A stretch of DNA of 64,000 bases from Capsaspora owczarzaki ATCC 30864 (lineage: Eukaryota > Opisthokonta > Filasterea), in assembly GCF_000151315.2 (NCBI RefSeq), contig NW_011887292.1:404358-468357 (forward strand). Direction: 5' to 3'. Both the position numbers and the translations under genes were made by a program. Of this stretch, positions 51,627 through 60,273 are shown piece by piece; positions within the stretch are counted from its first letter, which is position 1; each line of letters starts with the position of its first letter. Below the pieces are notes generated by a model. The model saw only the letters and a program-made list of their open reading frames with translations, was not told where the DNA came from and made no database searches.

Positions 51627-53100
51627 ATGTCGACCATTGAGCGCTGGTTCTTTGGCGTGCCAATCGTCACCCGCTGTTACATTACGGCATGCGTGTTATC
51701 GGCCTTGGCAGTGGTACGTTCTGTCCTGCGAGCTTGTCGTTCTCTCTTTCTCCTTGGGCCACAAGCTAGACTAGAGTGGCTGAAAGTCCAAAGTGCCCCA
51801 GGCCCATCTTCCGACTCCTCCACCTCCACCTCCACCACAACCATCTTTCCAGTGTCATCGAACTCATGCGGCTGTGTTTGTCTTGTTCTGCGCTGCGCTG
51901 ACTGATTCGCTCGCCATTGCGTCGTTTGGCTTCTGTTTCAAATTGCAACAGCAACTACGAGTCGTCAACCTGCTCCAGCTGCTCTTCCGCTTTGACTTGA
52001 TCTTTTACCAGCACGAGGTAACAATGCTTGATTGGCCTTTATGAGTTCATCGAAGCGCTGTGTCGGAAGGCGCAGTGAACACCAATGTACTTTGCCAACT
52101 CAGCTCGCTTACTCACCCCACTGCTTGCGACATGTATCTGTCCACTTTCATCACTGGAAAATCCCGCCCTTCTCGGAAACTCGTAGTATTGGAGGCTGAT
52201 TACACACCTGTGCTTCTTCGGAGGGCTACAAGTGGGATTCTTCTTCCACATGTTCTTTGTGTACCACTACTCACGCAGCTTGGAGGAAGAGCTCTTCCAC
52301 CGCAGGTCGGGTGACTTTTTCTACATGATCACCATCGGCGTCGTTCTGCTCAATGTAAGGTTTGATGATGGGTAGTTTTCAGAATTGTTTTTTGCTGTCA
52401 GCGAACAAGAAACTTACTGTACAGTTTGGATACTTGCGCTTGTTTTGTTCTCAAAGATCATTGCATCCTTCCTGCAGCTGTACACCTCATTCGAGAGCTA
52501 CTTTCTCGGGTCCGCCCTCACATTTATGCTTGTTTACGTGTGGTCCAAGCACAAGGGCAGCACGCGCATGTTCTTCCTGGGCTTGTTCTCGTTCCGAGCG
52601 CCATTTTTGCCCTGGATTCTGCTGGGTAGGTGGTAATGTGTGGTCAACAGATAGTCGGGATGTTGACCTTGCCAACCCTTTCTTTTTGTATTCTGACGCG
52701 ACTCTGCGGTTCCATCCCTCTTGCTTGGTCAGGCTTCTCGCTGATCACGTCGCCAGAATCTACCGCCGCCGATATCATTGGCATCGCCATTGGACACATT
52801 TACTACTTTTTGCACGACGTTGTGCCTCTCGAGTTTGGCGCGCATCCACTCAAAACCCCTCGCTTCTTGTAAGTCATGCACAACAACTGACTGGGTAAGA
52901 ATTGCAATGCATACACTCATCTTTGGAAATAATGCAGCACTTGGTTGTTTGAGACACGACCAGTCGTACCGACCGTCCCCGAAGGCGCCGCTGCCCAAGT
53001 CCCTCAACCTGGCGGGTTTGAGTGGGGTGCAGCTGAACCCGTCGGCAATGTGCAGATTCGACGGGTGGCCGAGGACGAGGATAATGCGGCTGCCATGTAA
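51627..53100 (+). CDS. Derlin-family ER rhomboid pseudoprotease
   Basis: ER membrane component of ERAD that helps retrotranslocate misfolded proteins. Six exons: 51627-51713, 51952-52017, 52187-52354, 52457-52625, 52733-52868, 52938-53100, giving 262 residues (human Derlin-2 is 239). [18 protein letters not shown] matches the Derlin N-terminus. [13 protein letters not shown] is the conserved WR block after helix 1. [17 protein letters not shown] and [14 protein letters not shown] are also typical, as is [12 protein letters not shown] near the last helix. The cytosolic tail is acidic and ends DEDNAAAM. A p97-binding SHP box is not clear; FEWGAAEPV is at most a degenerate form. Exon 4 acceptor (TCAAAG) was chosen by phase and family alignment. 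Confidence 0.88.
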
Positions 53101-53180
53101 ACATTACCAACTATATAATAACTGTCCTCTGACACTGTCTTGATGGCCCTATGGCACTGAGTTATTGTCGCTCCAGAAAA

Positions 53181-53244
53181 AGGAAGGAAGGAAGGAAGGA
53201 AGGAAGGAAGGAAGGAAGGAAGGAAGGAAGGAAGGAAGGAAGGA
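53181..53244. repeat. (GGAA)n microsatellite
   Basis: About sixteen AGGA/GGAA tetranucleotide units in the convergent spacer between Derlin and VPS29, followed by a short CA-rich stretch (53327-53365). Confidence 0.95.
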
Positions 53245-53393
53245 CACACTCAAGAGAAAGGAAGGAGTGGCAGAGGTCGATTTATCGGACAAGAAACACA
53301 AAGAGGGGAAACCCCAATAACACAAGGACACACACACACATGATTGCACTACACACACACGCACATGATTACAAAATCAGCTTTTTATTTTTT

Positions 53394-54891
53394 TTAAGCT
53401 TGCTTCTTGTAGTCAAGCTTCTCAACCTTGACCTCCTCTCCACGGAGGGTGTACACGTACACGACAACGTTGGCGCCTTGGATGTCCATAAGGGCAAAGG
53501 ATGGGTTGATCTCGCTGTCGAGGGGAGTGAAAGCACCGGTTGCCGAACCGGGGTTGATGAAGAACTTGCCCTCACGCTCGAACGAGGCAAACTTGTGTGT
53601 GTGGCCAGTAATGAGAATGTCAACGTCAAGCTGTTGTGGACAGAACAACGATATAAAGGCGGAAATTGAGCGATCAGAGCACAAACCAACCAAAAACGCA
53701 TGACTACAACAAACAACCTCAACTCGATTTCGCACCTGTCGCTGGAGCAGAGAGAGGCTCTCCACATCGCCCCACGGCACGATTTGGTGGCCATGGCAGA
53801 GACCGATCTTGAACTGACCGACAGTCACGACCTTGTTTTCGGGATAGGTGGGGGTTCTGCGCGGCAGACCGATCCAAAAGAACAGCCAAAATAATCATAA
53901 AAAAAAAAACTGATGAGACTCGCGTGCAAATCTCACTGCGACAACTCAATCAAACACATCAACGACGACACGTACCTCGTCGAAATCTCCCTTCACGACG
54001 TGAACGTCGCTGGCGAGGCTCTTCAAGTAGTCAAAGCTGTCCTTACTGCAGAGGTTGCCGGTGCAAAGAATGTGTTGAATCTTGCCGGGGCCCTGTGGAA
54101 TTCGTATAACAACAGCAGCAAAGTTGAATGTGTTCGATGAGTGACCAAAGAGAAAGGAGGAGGAGTGGGGGGGGGTGCGCTAACAGCGATGTTGATGTAA
54201 GTGCTGATATTGAGTTGAAGTTGGTGATCCCGGTAGGACTGCACATGAATCACAGTCGTTCGGTTAAACCCTGCATCAACTCTGTGTCAGAAGGTCCGGG
54301 TTCTCCCTTTGCTGCCAAGCGAGATCAGCGAACGGCAATCCGGTCGAGTCCAACAAGTCAAGTGACTCTGAAAAATCAATCTCGAGATCTCGCTTTCGCG
54401 CCAATCACTCCACACAGGCCGAGAACTGGAGCGCGCCTGCAAGCTCGGCAGTGTTTTTCAGTCACACAAGACTAGCGCAGTGCAAGTCGGACTGGCTGCA
54501 GATTGGGGAAAGCGAGGTCATCGCTGCAAACGAACGAAACGCGAGAAGAAGGGACACAGGAGAGCGACAACTGGACCACTCTTGGGGGCGGGGGCGAACA
54601 GAGAGCACGCATCACATTGTGTCCTCGAACCACTCACCAGCAGCGCCTTGAACTTGGCGGGGAGATCGGCTGTTCGGTGGGGAATATGGAGATCGCCGAG
54701 AATCAGAACGAGCTGCCCAAAACGAAAAGCAAATCCAAGTGGAGGATCCAGTCGCGGAAGAAGACGCCCGCAAGCAAGGTGAACAAACAGACAATCATGC
54801 ACATGATGCATGGAGGCAAGGAGGGCAACGGTCGAAGGGAAGGGGCGGAGGGAGTGGGGAGCAAGAGGCCAAAGAGTCAAAAACCAAAAAC

Positions 54892-54928
<37 letters not shown>

Positions 54929-55002
54929 TAGCCAAATTCAATCCACAATTCAATTCAATGCAAATCAATCCAACGAAAAACGACGCGAGTACTGACCACC
55001 AT
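53394..55002 (-). CDS. VPS29: VPS29 retromer subunit
   Basis: Metallophosphatase-fold core subunit of retromer, which returns cargo from endosomes. Five exons on the minus strand: 54997-55002 (only ATG GTG), 54638-54712, 53976-54092, 53736-53856, 53394-53630, giving about 184 residues (human 182). Signatures: [74 protein letters not shown] and [13 protein letters not shown]. Exon 4 is one base too long: after the clean acceptor the sequence reads AACCCCCACCTATCCC, and the conserved frame needs one C fewer. This could be a homopolymer error in the assembly or a real frameshift. Intron 4 (105 bp) happens to be open. A 34-A run lies in intron 1. Confidence 0.9.
54893..54926. repeat. Poly-A run in VPS29 intron 1
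   Basis: 34 consecutive A residues on the + strand (T on the coding strand) inside the first intron. The transcript therefore has a long U tract there. Confidence 0.95.
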
Positions 55003-55319
55003 TTGTGGATGTGAATGCGCTGAGAAAGACTGGGCTTGCTCAGATCAATCATCAGCATCAAAAGGCAATGGTCACACGCGGGGAAAGAAGGGGGGGAGGG
55101 ATTGGTCGAAGAATCAAAGTGCAGCGCAAATCTCTCTCTGTGAACCAAACGTATAGCCCTTGACAATACACTCAGATCTTGCTCCGAACAGTAACACGAA
55201 AATGTACATTGAGTAGCTGGGACGACAGAACGACAAGCAACACAATGTCACCGCTGAAAATAACACGAAAACAAAATACATGTATCATTTTCCTTCCAAG
55301 GTTGGCCAGGCAGAGCAAC
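55003..55319. other. Spacer upstream of VPS29
   Basis: About 320 bp between the VPS29 start and the stop of the next minus-strand gene. No gene seen. It should include the VPS29 promoter. Confidence 0.6.
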
Positions 55320-56180
55320 TTAATTGAGCGAATCATGACGTGTAAAGACAGGATCGCTCAAATTGGCCCAGTAAAACTTCTTGTGGCAGTTCTTTGCGGA
55401 TTCGACGTACTGGCCGCAGATGTCCGGTTCAGACCACTTGTGGTCTTCCAGCCAAGACAACGGAATATACACCAACTTGTTCCAGGTGGTCTCGTTTGCA
55501 TACTGTTGATAGGCCGGTGCCCAGTCCACTGCCGCAACATAGTTGCCAACAATGTCAACAAAGCGCACGAACTCCTCTGCTGCGAGCGAGGCGAGGTAGT
55601 GGACAGGCGTATTTTCTTCTTTGGTTGGGATGCCCATCCCCAGGCGGTTGGAGCGCAACTTGATGACCGGACATTTGAGTGCTTGGACGAGTTTCACAAT
55701 GTACGGCATGTCACTGTTGCGCAAGTCGTTGCCTGAGAGATCAAGTGTCACGATTTCCAGGCGAGCGAGATTGCCAAGGCGGTCTTCGAGGTGCCCGAGC
55801 AGCTTGTCAATCGGAGCGAAAACTTGAGTTGACCTGCCCTCGCTCGAAGCCGCGGATTGAACTGAACCGTCCTTGAGCGAAAGCACCCCGTTCACGACGC
55901 CTTTGAAGCGAGTCTTGGGTTCGCGTATCTGAGGACCCGTACTGAGTCCACCCATCTCTTGCTCCAGCAAACGTTGGAGCAGAGCAATGGCAGCGAGTCT
56001 CTTCGAGGTCGCACTCGGTTCTTTCTGCAGTTCGTCCAGCAAAGCCTGCTGCATCACTGCCCAGTCGATGAGAGCGACGTCGACCACCGGCCACTGGCGC
56101 ATTTCGCTGTCGGGCGGAAGTTTCAGCGTGGCCTTGAGAACGACATTGTTGTCGATGATGTCTGCAAGAGTCCGAACCAT
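55320..56180 (-). CDS. Uncharacterised protein with an LRR-like segment
   Basis: Single-exon 286-residue protein starting MVRTLADIIDNNVVLK. The frame is open further upstream to a Met at 56279, but that extension reads through 21-bp tandem repeats, so I prefer the start at 56180. Two or so leucine-rich-repeat-like units sit in the middle (LEIVTLDLSGNDLRNSDMP, then PVIKLRSNRLGMG). The C-terminal third is Trp/Tyr-rich (VDWAPAYQQY, NKLVYIPLSWLEDHKW, CHKKFYW). No signal peptide, membrane helix or catalytic motif is seen. I do not recognise the family. Codon use resembles neighbouring genes, which supports it being real. Confidence 0.6.
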   Translation of the reverse strand: MVRTLADIIDNNVVLKATLKLPPDSEMRQWPVVDVALIDWAVMQQALLDELQKEPSATSKRLAAIALLQRLLEQEMGGLSTGPQIREPKTRFKGVVNGVLSLKDGSVQSAASSEGRSTQVFAPIDKLLGHLEDRLGNLARLEIVTLDLSGNDLRNSDMPYIVKLVQALKCPVIKLRSNRLGMGIPTKEENTPVHYLASLAAEEFVRFVDIVGNYVAAVDWAPAYQQYANETTWNKLVYIPLSWLEDHKWSEPDICGQYVESAKNCHKKFYWANLSDPVFTRHDSLN

Positions 56181-56749
56181 GAAGTCACATGTGCAGAAAG
56201 AAAACTGATAGCAATTGTCGTGTCGTGGGCTGGCCGGCAATTGTCGTGTTCTGGCCAGCAATTGTCGTGTTCTGGTCATCGAAGCGTTTGTTCAGGTCAT
56301 CGAAGCGTTTGTTCCAGTCGGCGTTCTGGTCGGCAACTTTCTTGTTCAGGGCCGGCAATTGTATCCTTCCAAAACGAGCGATTGCAGGCTTCGGTTTTGT
56401 TTTTTCGGTCCTTTTTCGCTTCCCTTGTCTCTCCCAGGTGAGATGGAGACGCACCGCTTTTTGTGCCGTGGTGCTGGAAGTGATGCTCAGGTATGGGAGA
56501 GAGAGGAAAGACGGGGCACAAAACGGCGTGAGCGTCGCGAATGACAAAAATAGTGGGAATTGGAGCTTTAATAAACAGTCACCGTTCCAGCAGCCCAATT
56601 TGCACGGTTAGACTGATCACACAATCGAAAACCCCCATTGTAATATAGGTGGGTCCCAAAAATCAGTGAAATTATGATCCGGACACAATCGGCCGGCTGG
56701 TATGTGTGCAGTCCAAGTCCGGCTAGAACAACGCCAATTGACGCTTGAT
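56181..56749. other. Intergenic region with possible coiled-coil exon
   Basis: About 570 bp between the LRR-like gene and adenylate kinase, both on the minus strand. On that strand a frame from about 56378 down to 56185 reads LNKKVADQNADWNKRFDDL followed by further heptads, then stops. It could be an upstream exon, a gene remnant or chance. The rest shows nothing definite. Confidence 0.4.
56235..56345 (-). repeat. 21-bp tandem repeats (two related pairs)
   Basis: On the + strand the unit GCAATTGTCGTGTTCTGGYC occurs twice in a row and is followed by two copies of ATCGAAGCGTTTGTTCARGTC-like units, all 21 bp long. Translated on the minus strand they give seven-residue repeats (NTTIAGQ twice, NKRFDDL/Q twice), the period of a coiled coil. 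Confidence 0.8.
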
Positions 56750-58240
56750 TCATGCTGGAGGAATGACCGCCTTCAAGTACTTGGCAACCTCTGGGTAGAT
56801 GACCTTGGACTCGGTGCCGGGGAAATTGTGCAACGTACCACGCTGCTGGTAGTAGTGCACCAGTGGCTGGGTGATGGCAGAGTACTTGACCAGCCGTGCA
56901 CGAACTGCTTCTTCCTTGTCGTCCTCACGCTGCACGTTGTTTGAGTGTCATCAAGACAAGAGTATCGAGAGGGTCAGCAAAGTGTCTCGGGGCGGGGCGC
57001 GCACACGACCATCACAAGTTGCAATTGCAAACAAAAATAGGAGCGATACCTGAGTGAGCGGCTCGTTAGTCACATCGTCGAGGCCCGCTTGTTTGGGTGG
57101 GTTGTAGATGGTGTGATAAACGCGACCGCTGCGAGAACAAACTGAAATTCAGTGCCAGAGCCTTTTTGAATCAACAAACGCGCGCTCTCCCAATTTCCTT
57201 TACCTTGGAATGTGCACGTGCCGATGCTTGATGCGTTCCGTAATCTCTTCGTGTGGAACGTCCAGGTTGATGACAGCATGGATCTTGTAAGCAGCGTCAA
57301 GTTCTTTGGCCTACATCATTTATGGAAGTGAGGTTGAAGGTGGTATCAACAAACCCTCATAAAGCCCATTGAAACAGCATCCTCGCCCAGTACCTGCTCG
57401 AGTGATCGCGGGAAACCATCAAGCAGCCATCGTTCTTCGGGGTCGAGGGAGGCCAGCTCCGCCAAGACCATGCCAAGGACGTGACTGTCCGGCACAAGGG
57501 CTCCTTTCTGTGAATGGTGGATGGCACGGGGGGGTGGTTTCGCGGTGAGTACAGTGAATGAACACTCGAATAGAGTTTTTCAAAGTTCAAAAAACAAGTA
57601 GACGTGCACAACCTTGATGTATTCATTTGCAACGCGACCGAGCTCGGTGCCTTGGGCAATCTGCAGAAGTTGAGGAAGTCGAATCGGCAAAAGTGAGTTG
57701 GCGCTCTTCTTCTTGACATCACTTTGTCTCCCGCCAAGACAATGACTCCAAAGTCTCAGCAGCTCCCGCCATTTTTTTTTCTTTTTCTTTGAGCTGATCA
57801 ACTCGGCCGATCAGCCAAGACCACAGACCAACGGCAAAATCACGTTGACCAGAACGAACGAACAACAAACCTGTTTGCGCAAAAGATCGCCGCTGGACAA
57901 GTGCTTGAACTGGAAGTCGCGAACGAGCCATGACGAGATGGTTCCTTTGCCTGTCGAGCGCGAGGAAGCGGAACACAGAGAGTGAGAGTCGTGAGAGAGG
58001 GACGAAAAACGAATGACAATCATCTTCTTGGACGATGGTTTTTTTGCAATTTGGATTCGAATCTCAACCGCCTCCCCTCCCCCTCGCCAAACACAACACA
58101 ACGAGCAATCGAAACTGAAACTTGCCTCCACCAGGCGGGCCCATCACAATGGCGTGGAACTGGCGGGTGGCGTTGCTGGAGGTGGCAGCAGCGGCGGTGG
58201 CAGCGGCGGACGTCAAAGTGGATGACGCCGTGATGGCAGA
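56750..58240 (-). CDS. AK3-type adenylate kinase (GTP:AMP phosphotransferase), start exon unresolved
   Basis: Nucleoside monophosphate kinase. The best match is AK3/AK4, which acts in the mitochondrial matrix. Coding exons on the minus strand: 58126-58240, 57871-57950, 57613-57660, 57394-57507, 57204-57310, 57050-57128, 56750-56929, giving 240 residues. P-loop GPPGGGKGT spans the first intron, which uses a GC donor (GGAG|GCAAGT). NMP-binding FKHLSSGDLLRKQ, the LLDGFPRSLEQ motif, DVPHEEITERIKHR, LID segment SGRVYHTIYNPPKQAGLDDVT and REDDKEEAVRARL follow the family. The exon at 58240 has no suitable ATG and follows an acceptor (CGCAG). A candidate first exon at about 58399-58431 encodes MLRVRLSSSRC, which would suit a mitochondrial presequence. 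Confidence 0.88.
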
Positions 58241-58637
58241 CTGCGATGATCAAACCAGCAAAGCAAAGGGGCAAGTCAGCGAGAACAGACATGGACAAGG
58301 TTGGATTGTTGGGGGGGGTTGTTATGGGCAAATCACGAAGAACGAACACGCAGAAGCCAGGCAACGGGGAGCGGAAGCAGACAGAGCACAAGCAGCACAC
58401 AACGCGATGATGACAACCGTACACGGAGCATTTTTGAAGTTGGTAGGAGTGATGATGACTGCCTGAAGTGAGACTGGACTTGGGAAACTGGAAACTGAAA
58501 CTGAATCGTGTCTCAAAGTGAAGGTCAAGTTCGAATGACTGTGCTGTAATTTATGTAGAGAGAGAGAGAGAGAGAGAAGCTGAGAATGGTTGATCTCAGT
58601 CTCTCTTGACCGTCCAAATCTTAGTAGTGGCCCCCGG
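58241..58637. promoter_or_regulatory. Divergent spacer between adenylate kinase and ORAI
   Basis: Region between outward-facing genes. It probably contains the first exon and intron of the adenylate kinase (candidate ATG at 58431 on the minus strand) and the ORAI promoter and 5' UTR. A GA dinucleotide run lies at 58558-58577. No core-promoter motif was identified. Confidence 0.5.
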
Positions 58638-60137
58638 ATGCAGAGGTCGGCGTCGCTGCAGAGTAGCGCGAGCGACCAATCGGCAGATGATGTCTTCTTC
58701 GACTTGATCGACGTGGATGGACAACCAGTGGCACACGAGGCGGGCGCTCAACAACCACCACAAGGTAGTCCAGCGTTCGCGCAATTGGAACCGAACGCCC
58801 TTCCTCCTCATCCAACAGCATCATCTGGGTTCAACCCCAATGTGGCCGCAAATATGCTTGCTGCACCCGCGGCTGCTGCTTCTGGCGGTTGGACACAGGA
58901 GCAGCAACGCCATCCACAGCAGGCTGCAGTGTCATTCGAGCTGGCAACCCGCCCGTCGCCAAGTCAGGCCGACGACGCGAACGCTGCAACGGTGCTGCAT
59001 GTATCAGTCAGCGGCGACGATGTCGAGGACGAATTTCTGGATGTGAGTCCCGTGGAGGTCGCAAGCATTATTACCGACACCGTTCGCCCGCTGTTCACGA
59101 GCGGATCGCCGGTTCTCAGTCCAACTGGACTCGTTGACGTGCCATCCAACCGGTCGCTGGGCGTGAGTTTTGCCGTTCCTGCCTCATCTATCGGGAGTTC
59201 GACCGGTAGATTTTCGTCAAGACCCCGATCCATCAGGTGTGTTTGTCCAGTCAAAGATTTCGGTTATTGTTTTTGCTTGTTGCTGTTGTTTGAGCGTCGT
59301 CACTGATCTCGAACGTTGTTTGTCTGTATGCTTGAAACGCTGTGCAGGGCACAGACAACAACCTCACAGAGCAACCACGACGATTCGAGTGTCGCCGACA
59401 TCAAATTCCGACTAGCCTCCGTGCGCCTCAAGGTCTCCTCGTTTCTCGGCATTTTGATTTCTGGCTTTGCGTTCACCGCTTTGGTGGAAGTCAAGTTTGG
59501 CGAGCTTCCGGCATCCGTGTTGGTGCCCTACGCTGTGATTGCGAGTATTCAGTGCACATCGAGCATGATCGCCTTCATGATGGGCTCGTTTATTCGCCCC
59601 GTCATCAACCCCTCCCTCATCGAGGGGCGAAAACAAAACCTTGCCGAGTATGCTCAACGTCGAGAGCAGCGGCGCCTGGAACAACTCACCCAGCCCCAAC
59701 AGCCATCGGCACGCGCCACGCTCCAGGCTCCCCCGAGTTTCGCGAGCGGGCTGACAGTGGCAACGTCAAGCGAGAGCCTCTTGTTGTGGGCTTCCAATCG
59801 TTCCGTGCAAACCCGTCAAGGGAGTCGCGGGGATTTCGCTGGGTCAGGCCGCGACCCAACTGCCGTGGCCTACGATCGGTTCCAAGTGATCATCACCTCC
59901 GTATGGCTTATCAGCACTGTCTCCAGTGTCATTCTCTTTGTTGCCAGCGCAGCAATGATTGGCTATGTGCGATTTTATTACCACGCCACGGCCAAGATTG
60001 TTTCGGTGGTCTTGATATCTCCTTTCGCCGCCATTTTTGTTGTGTTTGCCTTCTACATGTACCGTCTTCTGATGGCTCTCGAGTTGGCTTATCACAAGCA
60101 GCGTCTGGACCGAGCTCGTCGGTTGCTTCATGTGTAA
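58638..60137 (+). CDS. ORAI: ORAI calcium release-activated calcium channel
   Basis: Plasma-membrane pore subunit of store-operated calcium entry, opened by STIM. Two exons: 58638-59236 and 59348-60137, giving 462 residues (human ORAI1 is 301). Residues 1-215 are a long disordered cytosolic N-terminus rich in Ala, Gln, Ser and Pro. TM1, the pore helix, reads RLKVSSFLGILISGFAFTAL then VEVKF, aligning without gaps to human ORAI1; E247 corresponds to the selectivity-filter E106. TM2 ends MIAFMMGSFIRPVINPS. A TM2-TM3 loop of about 90 residues is longer than in animals. TM3 is VWLISTVSSVILFVASAAMI, with the Trp and STV conserved. TM4 contains ISPFAAIFVVFAFYMYRLL with the Pro that matches P245, then a basic helical tail. 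Convergent with STIM, stops 136 bp apart. Confidence 0.88.
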
Positions 60138-60273
60138 ATTCGTGAATATTCATTGTACATTTCATTCATGCGAAAAAAAAAATGAAACATGCAAGACATC
60201 TACACAACAACAACGACAACGACATACCCTCGCAAACGTAATAACAGCACTCCAACTAAAAGAGAGAGAGAGC

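Noticed and set aside
59230-59350. ORAI exon 1 as an independent gene
   Set aside because: Exon 1 ends at a normal donor and joins in phase to the channel exon; on its own it is only a disordered region.
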